The notes: generated from the letters alone by a model not told the origin. Counted from the stretch's first letter, positions 26,231 through 34,966 are shown. The stretch is DNA of 64,000 nt from Bradyrhizobium sp. JYMT SZCCT0428 (GCF_018131075.1 NZ_JAFCLS010000005.1:1-64000); one strand, 5' to 3'. Numbers and translations: made by a program.

Positions 26231-27418
26231 ATGAGCAGACAGATGATTTCGCGCCGAAACGTTCTCGTCGGCGGTGTAGCACTCTCCGGTTTCGTCGCGG
26301 CTCCGGCGATCCTTCGGGCGCAGTCCGCTCCCATCTCCGTTGGTTTCGTGACCGGTCAGACCGGACCGGGCGCCTCCATCGGCATTCCCTATTCAAGGGG
26401 CATTGCCGCTGCGATGGCTTACCTCGACACGATCGAAGGCCATAAGATCAGGCTGGTCCAGATGGACGATGGCGGCGATCCATCGGCTTCCACGCGCAAC
26501 GCCCGCAAGCTTGTCGAGGAAGAAAAGGTCGACCTGTTGATCGGGACATCGGGCCTACCGGGATCGGTCGCCATGGCGGCGGTCGCCGGCGAGCAGAAGG
26601 TGCCGTTCGTTTCCATCTCGCCGCTTCCGCCGACAGCGGGCAAGGGTGACGGCGGCTTCTGGGCGATTTCGATTCCGCAACCGCCGCCGCTGATGGTCGC
26701 GGCCGTGGTCGCGCAAATGCAAAAAGCCGGCATCAAGAGCCTCGGCTATATCGGCTTCAGCGACGCCTGGGGCGATCTTGTCTTCAACGCGCTGTCCAAG
26801 ACGGCCGCGCCCATTGGCATCAAGATCCTGACAGACGAGCGCTATGCGCGCCCCGATACCACGGTGACCGCACAAACGCTCAAGATCATCGCCGCCCAGC
26901 CCGATGCCGTCATGACCGGCGGTTCGGGAACGCCGGGGGCGCTGCCGTTTTTGGCGCTGCGCGAGCGCGGTTTTCGCGGCCCGATCTATGGCACGCATGC
27001 CCTGATCAACCCTGACTTCATCCGGGTCGGCGGCGCGGCCGTCGAAGGCGTACTGGCGCCGACCGGGCCGGTGATCGTCGCCGAACAATTGCCCGACAGC
27101 AATCCGGTGAAGAAGGTCGGCCTCGAATTCCGCGCCGCGCATCTGAAGGCCAACAACGTCGCCTCGACCGATGCCTTCTCGGCCTATTCCTTCGACGGCT
27201 GGCTGGTTTTCGCCGCCGCGGCCAAGCGCGCGCTCGCGACGACACCGCCCGGCACGCCTGCCTTCCGCGCGGCGTTGCGCGATGAACTCTACCGCACCAA
27301 GGACGTGGTGGGTTCGCATGGCGTCTACAACTATACGCAGAACGACAATTCCGGTGTCGACGAACGCGCACGCGTCATCGTCACGCTCGAGAAGGGGGCG
27401 TGGAAGCTGCTGGCCTGA
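26231..27418 (+). CDS. Branched-chain-type ABC transporter substrate-binding protein (Tat signal)
   Basis: The 395-residue protein begins with a twin-arginine signal (ISRRNVLVGGVALSGFVAAPA, cleavage near LRA-QS). A Leu/Ile/Val-binding-protein fold (Peripla_BP_6) follows, opening ISVGFVTGQTGPGASIG. A strong AGGAGG site precedes the ATG. It is the only such binding protein near LivHMG and LivF, so they probably form one importer. The shared context with the Rieske oxygenase and the MarR regulator points to an aromatic or indolic ligand rather than an aliphatic amino acid. Tat export suggests folding before secretion. Confidence 0.9.
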   Translation: MSRQMISRRNVLVGGVALSGFVAAPAILRAQSAPISVGFVTGQTGPGASIGIPYSRGIAAAMAYLDTIEGHKIRLVQMDDGGDPSASTRNARKLVEEEKVDLLIGTSGLPGSVAMAAVAGEQKVPFVSISPLPPTAGKGDGGFWAISIPQPPPLMVAAVVAQMQKAGIKSLGYIGFSDAWGDLVFNALSKTAAPIGIKILTDERYARPDTTVTAQTLKIIAAQPDAVMTGGSGTPGALPFLALRERGFRGPIYGTHALINPDFIRVGGAAVEGVLAPTGPVIVAEQLPDSNPVKKVGLEFRAAHLKANNVASTDAFSAYSFDGWLVFAAAAKRALATTPPGTPAFRAALRDELYRTKDVVGSHGVYNYTQNDNSGVDERARVIVTLEKGAWKLLA

Positions 27419-27497
27419 GCCACCGGTCCCGACGATCGCGCCGCATTCATCAAACGCCGCGCCGTCCGCATGACGAGCGCGGAAGGAGACGCCTGCC

Positions 27498-28280
27498 ATG
27501 AAGCCGATCCGCATCTGGTATCAGAGCTACGTCGATTACGAGAACGGCAAGACCTATTGGGATCGTTTGCGCAAACATCTCGACGACATTGTCGAGCCCG
27601 GCACCACGATCGACATCAAGGGGATTACGCCGCACGATTCCTATGCCCACGCGATCGTCGAATTCCGTTGTGCGCGCGAAGTGATCTGCAATGCGGTGCG
27701 CGCCGAACGCGAGGGATACGATGCCTTCGTGATCGGCCACTTCCAGGATGCCGGTCTCTACGAAGCCCGCTCGGTGGTCGATATTCCGGTTCTGGCACTC
27801 GGCGAATCCTCGATGCTGCACGGCTGCCAGCTCGGCCAGCGCAGCGGCATCATCACGATCAATCCCCGCTACATTCCCTGGTTCCATCACCAGATCACCA
27901 AATACGGGCTGGAGCGCCGGGTTGCGGGCACCCACGCCATGACCTTCGAGCCAGGGCAGATATTGAAGGCCTATGAATCGGAAGCGCTGGCGCGTGAGGT
28001 CGAAGAGCTGTTCGCCGAACAGGCGCGGCCGCTGGTGGCCAAGGGTGTCGAAGTGCTGATCCCGGGCGGCGGCATTCCGATGCTGCTGTTTGCCGCGCTT
28101 CGCAATCACGCGATCGACGGTGCGCCCGTCATCAACGGCATACCGATCGTGGTGAAGATGGCTGAGATGGCGGTCAAACTTCGCCGTCTCACCGGCCTCG
28201 GCGTCAGCCGTGCGGGGGAATTCGTCAAGCCGCCGGCGGAGATCATCGAGGAATTCATGACGCATCCGAAGCTCGGCTAG
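27498..28280 (+). CDS. Asp/Glu/hydantoin racemase superfamily protein lacking both catalytic cysteines
   Basis: The 260-residue protein has the two-domain racemase fold (IRIWYQSYVDYENG at the start). The two usual Cys positions are changed: VIGHFQDAGL has His81 where hydantoin racemases have a Cys, and VLIPGGGIPM has Gly at about 191 where LGCAG is expected. Two-base cysteine racemisation is therefore unlikely. Related members without Cys act as decarboxylases or maleate-isomerase-like enzymes, or have unknown roles. It follows the binding-protein gene by 79 bases on the same strand and may be co-transcribed with it. Confidence 0.75.
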   Translation: MKPIRIWYQSYVDYENGKTYWDRLRKHLDDIVEPGTTIDIKGITPHDSYAHAIVEFRCAREVICNAVRAEREGYDAFVIGHFQDAGLYEARSVVDIPVLALGESSMLHGCQLGQRSGIITINPRYIPWFHHQITKYGLERRVAGTHAMTFEPGQILKAYESEALAREVEELFAEQARPLVAKGVEVLIPGGGIPMLLFAALRNHAIDGAPVINGIPIVVKMAEMAVKLRRLTGLGVSRAGEFVKPPAEIIEEFMTHPKLG

Positions 28281-28295
28281 TTGGATTGGCGCGGA

Positions 28296-28392
28296 CGTCA
28301 TCCTGAGGTGCGAGCGCAGCGAGCCTCGAAGGATGGGCCACGGGCCGCGTTCATCCTTCGAGGCGCGCAAGAGCGCGCACCTCAGGATGACG
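28296..28392. repeat. Double-armed inverted repeat between convergent genes (REP-like, likely bidirectional terminator)
   Basis: A perfect 17-base arm pair (CGTCATCCTGAGGTGCG at 28296-28312; its complement at 28376-28392) encloses a second perfect 12-base pair (CCTCGAAGGATG at 28324-28335; complement at 28352-28363). It fills most of the gap between the convergent racemase and tryptophan dioxygenase genes. It would form a long stable hairpin in transcripts from either strand. The core resembles a repeat family common in Bradyrhizobium intergenic DNA. Confidence 0.8.
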
Positions 28393-28428
28393 GGAGATAG
28401 AGCGATCGCCGGCGCGAGATCGGTGCCC

Positions 28429-29270
28429 CTAAAGCTCTGTCCTCACTTTCCAAAGCTCCGGAAAGAGTTCGACCTCGAGCATCTTGCGCAAATAGGATAC
28501 GCCCGACGTGCCGCCGGTTCCGCGCTTCAGGCCGATAATGCGCTCGACCGTGGTGACATGGTTGAAGCGCCAGCGGCGAAAATAGTCTTCGAAATCGACC
28601 AGTTTTTCGGCCAGGTCGTACAGCATCCAGTGTTTTTCGGGAGATGCGTAGACGGTCTTCCAGGCATCCAGCACCTTGTCATCTGCGGTCCGCGTCGTGC
28701 GCCAATCCGTTCGAAGCGCATCTTCCCCGATGTCGAAGCCGTTGCGCGCCAGCAGAAGCAACGCTTCGTCATAGAGACTGGGCTGGAGCTCAGAATCTCC
28801 TCCAGCTTCGCGACGATGTCGCCGCGGTGGGCATGAGGGCCAAGCATTGCAACATTGCGGTTGCCGGCGAGGAATTCGATAGCCCGGTACTGGTACGACT
28901 GGAAGCCTGACGATTGGCCGAGCTGGTCGCGAAATTCGGTATATTCGCTCGGCGTCATCGTCCGCAAAACATCCCAGGCGCCCGTGAGCTGCTCGAAGAT
29001 CCGGGCGATGCGCGACAGCATCTTGAAGGCGGGTTGGAGCTTGTCGTTGCGGATGGCCTTGATGGTGGCGCGGATTTCATGGATCGCCAGCTTCATCCAG
29101 AGTTCGGAGGTCTGATGCTGGATAATGAAGAGAAGTTCGTCATGCGCATCCGAAAGCGGTTCCTGCGCGTCCAATACGCGTTCCAGGTGCAGATAGTCGC
29201 TGTAGGACATCCGCCCGTCGAACGACATCTGGGCTCCCTCGCGGGAGGGGTCGTATGGTTTTCCGGTCAT
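28429..29270 (-). pseudogene. kynA: Tryptophan 2,3-dioxygenase, disrupted by a one-base frameshift
   Basis: The N-terminal part (29270 to about 28780) encodes typical TDO sequence: [34 protein letters not shown] and [15 protein letters not shown]. The C-terminal part lies in another frame ([15 protein letters not shown] onward) and keeps the heme-ligand region [13 protein letters not shown] and [11 protein letters not shown]. The break is near 28779-28788, where the minus strand reads AGCCCAGTC and one extra base (AGCCCCAGTC) would restore a protein of about 280 residues, the normal length. It overlaps kynureninase by ATGA. It could be a real inactivation or a sequencing error; both halves otherwise look under selection. 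Confidence 0.85.
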
Positions 29271-30460
29271 GTCACGACGGCCATTTTGCGATACTCCGCG
29301 GCATCCCAGCGGCGATTGTTCACGACATCCTCGATCGCATCGACCGCCGCGCGAACCTCGGCCTCGCCGATGTAAAGCGGCGTGAAGCCGAAGCGTATCG
29401 CGTCGGGAGCGCGAAAATCGCCGATCACGCCGCGCGCGATCAGCGCCTGCATGATCGCGTAGCCGTTGGCGTGGCGAAACGATACCTGGCTGCCCCGCTT
29501 GTCGCCGTCCCGCGGCGAGGCCAGCGTCAGCTCCGGACAACGGGCTTCGACTTCGCGGATGAAAAGATCCGCCAGCGCGATCGACGCCTTGCGGACCTCG
29601 TTCATGCTGACGCCCTCCCAGACATCGAGCGCTGCGTCAAGCGCGGCCATCGCAATGACGGGAGGCGTTCCAACCCGCATCCGTTCGATGCCGGCGCCGG
29701 CCCGGTAATCAAGATCGAAGGCGAATGGCGCCTGGTGCCCCAGCCATCCGGAAAGCGCCGGCCGCGCCGCGTCGGCATGTCGAGGTGCGACATAGATGAA
29801 GGCCGGCGCGCCAGGACCGCCATTGAGATATTTGTAGGTGCAGCCGACCGCAAAATCGGCTTTGGCACCTGACACGTCGACCGGGATGGCGCCCGCGGAG
29901 TGGGCGAGGTCCCAAACCGTCAACGCGCCGGCGGCGTGCGCTTTCTGCGTCAATGCCTTCATGTCGTGAAGACGGCCGGTGCGATAGTCGACCTCGGTCA
30001 GCATCAGCACCGCAATCGTTGCGTCGATGGCATCTTCGACTTCCTCAGGGGCGACAATCTTGAGCTGATATCCCCGGTCGAGCGATCTGAGCAGACCCTC
30101 GGCCATGTAGAGGTCGGTCGGAAAGTTGCCGTTGTCGGACAGGATCACGCGCCGGCTGGAATTGAGTTCGAGTGCTGCGGCAAGCGCCTGATAGACCTTG
30201 ATCGACAGGGTGTCGCCGATCACCACGGTGCCCTCGGGCGCGCCGATCAGTCGGCCGACGCGGTCGCCGATGCGACGTGGCTGAGCCATCCAGCCGGCGC
30301 TGTTCCAGCCCCTGATAAGCTGTTTTCCCCATTGCTCGGACATCATGCTGCGGACGCGATCGGTCGCCGCAACGGGCAGGGGACCGAGCGAGTTGCCGTC
30401 GAGATAGATGACGCCGTCAGGCATATGGAACAGGGATCGCGTTCGCGTGAAATCGGTCAT
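29267..30460 (-). CDS. kynU: Kynureninase (PLP-dependent)
   Basis: The 397-residue fold-type I aminotransferase-like enzyme cleaves kynurenine to anthranilate and alanine. It shows [13 protein letters not shown] at the N-terminus, the PLP-lysine segment [16 protein letters not shown], and the conserved [13 protein letters not shown] and [15 protein letters not shown] codons exist at 30472, 30463 and 30460; the last has GAGG six bases upstream and opens the family's usual MTDFTR-type start. It is the first gene of a two-gene operon with tryptophan dioxygenase and is divergent from the formamidase at 30646. Confidence 0.93.
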   Translation of the reverse strand: MTDFTRTRSLFHMPDGVIYLDGNSLGPLPVAATDRVRSMMSEQWGKQLIRGWNSAGWMAQPRRIGDRVGRLIGAPEGTVVIGDTLSIKVYQALAAALELNSSRRVILSDNGNFPTDLYMAEGLLRSLDRGYQLKIVAPEEVEDAIDATIAVLMLTEVDYRTGRLHDMKALTQKAHAAGALTVWDLAHSAGAIPVDVSGAKADFAVGCTYKYLNGGPGAPAFIYVAPRHADAARPALSGWLGHQAPFAFDLDYRAGAGIERMRVGTPPVIAMAALDAALDVWEGVSMNEVRKASIALADLFIREVEARCPELTLASPRDGDKRGSQVSFRHANGYAIMQALIARGVIGDFRAPDAIRFGFTPLYIGEAEVRAAVDAIEDVVNNRRWDAAEYRKMAVVT

Positions 30461-30525
30461 CATCGGCCTCATTCGCAGAGCCAGATACTCGCATGGCGGC
30501 GAAACCTTTCAAGCGCAGAAGTTAT

Positions 30526-30535
30526 ATGTCTAAAA
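30526..30535. promoter_or_regulatory. ATGTCTAAAA element in the kynureninase/formamidase divergent promoter
   Basis: This 10-base word lies in GTTATATGTCTAAAATACTT within the AT-rich divergent promoter and is an exact copy of the word at 26049-26058. Eight of its ten bases are A or T, so two exact copies in a GC-rich window, both in promoter gaps of tryptophan/indole genes, are unlikely by chance. It may mark a shared operator. Confidence 0.4.
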
Positions 30536-30645
30536 TACTTTTGGACTTGTCCTGCAGGCGGCCGATGTGAGCAGATATCGTCGAACTGAATCCTGATCGT
30601 AGGCGCCTGCGCCGGCCACTCAAGACCAAACGGAAACCGACCCGC

Positions 30646-31482
30646 ATGATCTTTCATCAGATTTCCGACTGGAACGACGCCTATGCAAACGGCCCCAACA
30701 TCCCCGGTGGCGAACGCTGGCCGGCGGCCTGGGTGCAACCCGCCCAGGCCTATCGCGATGAACTAGGGGGTAGTGGCCGCGCCACGCTCGATATCGGCTA
30801 TGGCGAGCGGCCGCGAAACCGCTTCGATCTGTTCCGTCCCGAGGGCCAGCCTAGGGGACTGGTCGTTTTCGTCCATGGCGGGTTCTGGCGCGCCCTCGAC
30901 AATAGTTATTGGTCGCATCTCGCACGTGGTTCCGTCGAGAGCGGCTATGCGGTGGCGATGCCTTCCTACACGCTTTGTCCGGCGGTTCGCATCGCCGATA
31001 TTACGCGCGAAATTGCCGCCGCGATCACGCAGGCGGCCGCAATGGTGGAAGGCCCGATTGTCCTGACAGGTCACTCCGCAGGCGGACATCTGGTCACGCG
31101 CATGATTTCGGCGACATCGCCGCTGTCGGAGTCTGCCCGCGCGCGCATCCGCAATACCGTCTCCATCTCGGGCGTCCATGACCTTCGCCCAATGCTGAAG
31201 ACCGCGATGAATGCCGAGCTGCGGATCGACGACGCCGAAGCGCAAACCGAAAGCCCCGCGCTGTTGCGGCCTTTGCCTGGCGCCCGCGTGACCTGCTGGG
31301 TAGGCAGCGCGGAGCGCCCGGAATTCGTCCGCCAGAACGCCTTGCTAGCCAATATCTGGACCGGGCTCGGCGCGCAGACCTGCACGATCGAAGAACCCGG
31401 TCGCCACCATTTCGACGTCATTGACGGCCTGGCCGACCGGAATCATCCGATCGTCCGGACTCTCCTGGCCGATGCCGCGTAG
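30646..31482 (+). CDS. Alpha/beta hydrolase, probable kynurenine formamidase
   Basis: The 278-residue alpha/beta hydrolase has the HGGFW oxyanion motif (residues 77-81) typical of arylformamidases, the nucleophile elbow GHSAGGH with Ser144, and a C-terminal catalytic His in GRHHFDVID. It would hydrolyse N-formylkynurenine to kynurenine, the step between tryptophan dioxygenase and kynureninase, which are encoded divergently next to it. It is unrelated to the cyclase-type KynB used by many bacteria. No strong ribosome site is visible before the ATG. Confidence 0.82.
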   Translation: MIFHQISDWNDAYANGPNIPGGERWPAAWVQPAQAYRDELGGSGRATLDIGYGERPRNRFDLFRPEGQPRGLVVFVHGGFWRALDNSYWSHLARGSVESGYAVAMPSYTLCPAVRIADITREIAAAITQAAAMVEGPIVLTGHSAGGHLVTRMISATSPLSESARARIRNTVSISGVHDLRPMLKTAMNAELRIDDAEAQTESPALLRPLPGARVTCWVGSAERPEFVRQNALLANIWTGLGAQTCTIEEPGRHHFDVIDGLADRNHPIVRTLLADAA

Positions 31483-31497
31483 CCTGCGCTTGGTGGG

Positions 31498-32127
31498 TTA
31501 TCTGGTGCCGTAAGCGCGGTCGCCAGCGTCGCCGAGACCAGGCACGATGAAGGCATTGTCGTCCAGCCCCTGGTCGATCGCGGCGAGCCAGATCGGAACG
31601 TCCGGGTGAATGCCGCGCACGCGCTCGACGCCCTCCGGCGCGCCGATCAGGCAAACCAGCCTGATGTCGTTGGCGCCGCGTTCTTTCAGCCGGTCTATCG
31701 CGGCGACGGCGGAGTTCGCCGTTGCCAGTATCGGTGAAATCACGATCACCAGTCGCTCGTGCAGATCGCTCGGGGCCTTGAAGAAATATTCGACGGCAAC
31801 GAAGGTTTCCGGCTCGCGGTAAAGACCGATATGCGCGATACGCGCGGTCGGCACCAGATCGAGCATGCCGTCGGCGAACGTGATGCCGGCGCGCAGTATC
31901 GGCGCGAACACCAGCTTCTTGCCCGCGATCTGCGGCGACATCATCTGCGCAAGCGGCGTTTCTATTTCGACGTCGGCCAGCGGCAGGTCACGCGTGACCT
32001 CATAGCAAATCAGCATCCCGATCTCCTTGAGGAGTTCGCGAAACGACTTGGTCGAAATGTCTTTTCTCCGCAATAGCGTTAGCTTGTGCTGCACCAGCGG
32101 ATGATTAACGATCGTGACGCCGTCCAT
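31498..32127 (-). CDS. upp: Uracil phosphoribosyltransferase homologue (URC6-like) with altered PRPP loop
   Basis: The 209-residue protein aligns over its full length with Upp, including the C-terminal uracil-binding [13 protein letters not shown] and the ILRAG segment at about 77-81. The PRPP-binding loop, normally DPMLATGGS, reads SPILATANS at residues 131-139, losing the acidic residue and both glycines. It is the last gene of a run with URC4- and URC1-like genes, so it probably corresponds to Urc6 of the URC uracil pathway. Whether it still makes UMP is open, given the loop. Confidence 0.85.
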   Translation of the reverse strand: MDGVTIVNHPLVQHKLTLLRRKDISTKSFRELLKEIGMLICYEVTRDLPLADVEIETPLAQMMSPQIAGKKLVFAPILRAGITFADGMLDLVPTARIAHIGLYREPETFVAVEYFFKAPSDLHERLVIVISPILATANSAVAAIDRLKERGANDIRLVCLIGAPEGVERVRGIHPDVPIWLAAIDQGLDDNAFIVPGLGDAGDRAYGTR

Positions 32128-32143
32128 GTTGCTAATCCCAAAT

Positions 32144-33388
32144 CTAGAAAACAGTGCCGTCGCTGATAATTTTCACCGGGGGCGAAGCGTCGGCGCGGCG
32201 TTCGCGCGCCAGCAACCGACCCGCCGCCCAGGTGCCGCCCTCGAGAATTTTTGCCAATGGCATCGAGGTGGCATCGACTTTGAGCCGGTGTCGTAAACCA
32301 TCGGCGATGCGGTCAAGCAGCGCCACCGTCAGCGCGCGCCATTCCACGACCAGCGGTGACGCGACCTCGTGTTCCCTTTGCGCGGATTCCGGATCGCAAA
32401 ACGCGAGCACGCCGATATCGATGAACAGTCCGCCATTGCGATATTCAGCGAGGCCGGTGAGGCCATCGATATCGTTCACGGTGATGCCGGCCGTTTGCAG
32501 CGGCTCGATCAGGGAGTAAGCCAGCCATTGCGAGAGCTTGTGCAGCGGCACAAGGCCATTTGTCGCATCCGCTGTCGTCAATGCCGGATGCTTCCAGCAG
32601 TCGCCGAGCGGGATTCCGCCCAGCGCCAACCGCGATGGCCAGATTGGGCCGAGCTGTTGCAGCAACTCTGCAAGAATGGTTGGCGCGGGAAGCTTTCCGC
32701 CGTAGGCGAGTTTCGCCAATCGATCGAACAGGCCGCCGGGCCGCGGCGTGTCCTGGCTGCCGAACACATCCGGCTTCGAGGCCACCAGCCGGCCCAGCCG
32801 GCGCAATAGCTCAGCGCGACCGTCCATTCCGACCAGCGGATTGGTATCCGAGACCTGCATGCCACGCTCGAGGTCGGCGACGGCCAGATTTGCAAGGATT
32901 TCGCCATCGGCGCGCAGCGGTTCCTGCGGATCGGCGGAGAATGCGCCGCCCGCGAACATCGCGAGGCTGGCGAGCCCCAATCCTTCCGAACGGCCGATGT
33001 CAGATCCGGTTTTCGGATCGCGGTAGCGCCACGACGGCCCGGCGCCGGCATCGAGGAAGACGCTAACGATCGCCAGATCGAATTCGGCCCGGGCGCGGGC
33101 CGCCCGACCGAGCCATTTGGTCCGGCCGGCGATATCGGCCCAGCGATTGTCCCCATTGGTGACGAAGTGCCGCCAGCGCGAATGAAAGGGAACGTCGAAG
33201 GAGGGATAGGCCTTGCGCGTGGTCTCCAGCACCAGATCGACGGCGCTGTCCATGCGATCGAGGTGAACACGGAAATTCGGCAGCCTGTCGTCAAGGCCGA
33301 TTGCGAGCATGCGATGCGCCCGCTCACGGACCGCGCTGGCGTTCAGCAATGACAACGCGGCCGAAATCTCCGGATCTGCGGGGGACAC
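32144..33388 (-). CDS. URC4/Urg3 family protein (DUF1688), uracil catabolism
   Basis: The 414-residue soluble protein begins [19 protein letters not shown] and contains [33 protein letters not shown] and [32 protein letters not shown], which I recognise as DUF1688/URC4. In Lachancea kluyveri URC4 is required for uracil degradation by the URC route; its reaction has not been clearly defined to my knowledge. The flanking GTP-cyclohydrolase-II-like and Upp-like genes confirm the pathway. The genes are spaced 9 and 16 bases apart. Confidence 0.88.
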   Translation of the reverse strand: MSPADPEISAALSLLNASAVRERAHRMLAIGLDDRLPNFRVHLDRMDSAVDLVLETTRKAYPSFDVPFHSRWRHFVTNGDNRWADIAGRTKWLGRAARARAEFDLAIVSVFLDAGAGPSWRYRDPKTGSDIGRSEGLGLASLAMFAGGAFSADPQEPLRADGEILANLAVADLERGMQVSDTNPLVGMDGRAELLRRLGRLVASKPDVFGSQDTPRPGGLFDRLAKLAYGGKLPAPTILAELLQQLGPIWPSRLALGGIPLGDCWKHPALTTADATNGLVPLHKLSQWLAYSLIEPLQTAGITVNDIDGLTGLAEYRNGGLFIDIGVLAFCDPESAQREHEVASPLVVEWRALTVALLDRIADGLRHRLKVDATSMPLAKILEGGTWAAGRLLARERRADASPPVKIISDGTVF

Positions 33389-33397
33389 AGCGCCCTC

Positions 33398-34648
33398 TCA
33401 AAATTTTTCGAGCGGACGGCCGACCGGATTGTCCGGACTTTCTTGCGGCTCGGGCGTGTAGTAGCCGGCGGCTTTCTTGGCCGCGATTTCCACATGCGCG
33501 TCGGCCGGGATCATGTCGTCGGGGATAGGCACGCGTTCGACGATTTCAATGCCCTGGCCGGTCAGCGCATCGTGCTTCATGTCGCTCATGGACACGAAGC
33601 GGTCGATCCGCTTCAGGCCGAGCCAATGCACCACATCCGGCATCAATTGCTGGAACCGGGCGTCCTGCACGCCGGCGACGCATTCGGTGCGCTCGAAATA
33701 CTGGGCCGCGGCATCGCCGCCTTCCTGACGCTTGCGCGCGTTGTAGACCAGAAATTTTGTCACCTCGCCGAGTGCGCGGCCTTCCTTGCGGTTGTAGATG
33801 ATGATGCCGAGGCCGCCGGTCTGGCCGGCGCGCGCGCATTCCTCGATGCCGTGAATGAGGTACGGACGGCAGGTGCAGATGTCCGAACCGAACACGTCGG
33901 AGCCGTTGCACTCGTCATGCACGCGGCAGGTGATCTTGGTGCGGTGGTCCGGCAACTTGGTAACGTCGCCGAACAGATAGGCCGTCGTGCCGCCGATCGG
34001 CGGCAGAAAAACCTGCAGATCGGGCCGCGTCACCAGCTCCGGAAACATGCCGGCGGTCTGCTCGAACAATTGCCGCCGCAAATTGTTTTCGGTGGTCGCG
34101 AAGCGCTCCGCCAGGCCCGGCAGATACCAGACCGGGTCGATCGCGATCTTGACCACGGAGACGCTGCCATTTTTGTGCACGAACTCGCCGTCGTGCTTGA
34201 GCCGACCGGCTTCGATCGCCGCCTGCAACTCGGGCAGGTCGAGGCGCGCGCGGGTGATGGCAATGCTCGGGCGGATGTCGATGCCCTCGGCGATCTCGGT
34301 TGCAAAATTTTCCGCGGCCAGATGTCCCCAGGGATCCAGCGAAACGATCCGCTGCGGATCGGTCCATTGCGGAAACGGCCCGATGGTCTCGGCGGGATGG
34401 GTGTTGGTGAGATCCGGGCGCCGGATCGGATCGAGCGCACCGGAGGAAACGGCGAGCGCGCGGTAGACCGAATAGGAGCCGCCATGGGTGCCGATGACGT
34501 TGCGGTCCTGCGGGCGTGACACCGTGCCGATGATTGGTCCGCGTTCGCGCGCGGTGGCAGCACCCCAGGCGATGGGGAAGTTGAGCTTGGCACCCGGAGC
34601 CGGGTGCGACGTAATGCGAATATGGTCAACCCGATTGGAACGAGTCAT
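33398..34648 (-). CDS. GTP cyclohydrolase II family protein, URC1-like
   Basis: The 416-residue protein is about twice the length of RibA. Its C-terminal half has the GCHII core: RVHDEC, the zinc cysteines Cys247, Cys258 and Cys260 (ECNGSDVFGSDICTC) and GLGIIIYNRKEGRALG. The roughly 200-residue N-terminal extension is typical of URC1, where GCHII chemistry opens a uracil ribonucleotide ring rather than GTP. It is the first gene of the three-gene URC operon. A role in riboflavin synthesis is less likely given the context and the long N-terminus. Confidence 0.88.
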   Translation of the reverse strand: MTRSNRVDHIRITSHPAPGAKLNFPIAWGAATARERGPIIGTVSRPQDRNVIGTHGGSYSVYRALAVSSGALDPIRRPDLTNTHPAETIGPFPQWTDPQRIVSLDPWGHLAAENFATEIAEGIDIRPSIAITRARLDLPELQAAIEAGRLKHDGEFVHKNGSVSVVKIAIDPVWYLPGLAERFATTENNLRRQLFEQTAGMFPELVTRPDLQVFLPPIGGTTAYLFGDVTKLPDHRTKITCRVHDECNGSDVFGSDICTCRPYLIHGIEECARAGQTGGLGIIIYNRKEGRALGEVTKFLVYNARKRQEGGDAAAQYFERTECVAGVQDARFQQLMPDVVHWLGLKRIDRFVSMSDMKHDALTGQGIEIVERVPIPDDMIPADAHVEIAAKKAAGYYTPEPQESPDNPVGRPLEKF

Positions 34649-34966
34649 CGCTACGAACCCTGAAACGGCGACGGCCCGCCTGGACAGACGGGCCTGGTCA
34701 CACCAACGTTAAATTCAGCAGCGGTTGCAGCTGAGAGAGCAATATAATCAAATTTTTGCCGATTACAACGGCGATCAGAACGCGCCACGGAGGCCTTCCC
34801 GGCCTGTTAACCTTTTGGGTGCGGTGCCGCGATGCCTGTTTTTATGCCCCCGCGGTATTGCAGGGCAGATATCGGCATCGGTCGATGCCTCCCGGCTTTA
34901 CGATCCCGTGTTTCGCGGCGAAGGTGATGTTCATTCGTCAACATCCGCACTGCCAAGGAGGCCGCC
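34649..34966. promoter_or_regulatory. Divergent promoter region between URC1 and pxpA, with a leader hairpin
   Basis: This 318-base gap holds a GC hairpin at 34673-34694 (arms GGCCCG and CGGGCC, loop of 10) that lies about 25 bases before the URC1 ATG in its mRNA, close to the AGGG ribosome site. It could affect translation. A short AT-rich stretch around 34739-34765 may contain promoters. No riboswitch class is recognised and no small gene is supported. Confidence 0.4.

Noticed and set aside
28296..28392. CRISPR-like or attachment-site repeat
   Set aside because: The copies are inverted, not direct and regularly spaced, and no cas, integrase or tRNA gene is nearby.
28527..29540. A single long minus-strand ORF over the tryptophan dioxygenase and kynureninase ends
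   Set aside because: Its first part is an out-of-frame reading of kynureninase and its last part is the frameshifted end of TDO; the middle is the real TDO N-terminus.
33398..34648. RibA (riboflavin synthesis) identity for the GTP cyclohydrolase II-like gene
   Set aside because: It is about 200 residues longer at the N-terminus and lies in an operon with URC4 and an Upp homologue, with no riboflavin genes nearby.
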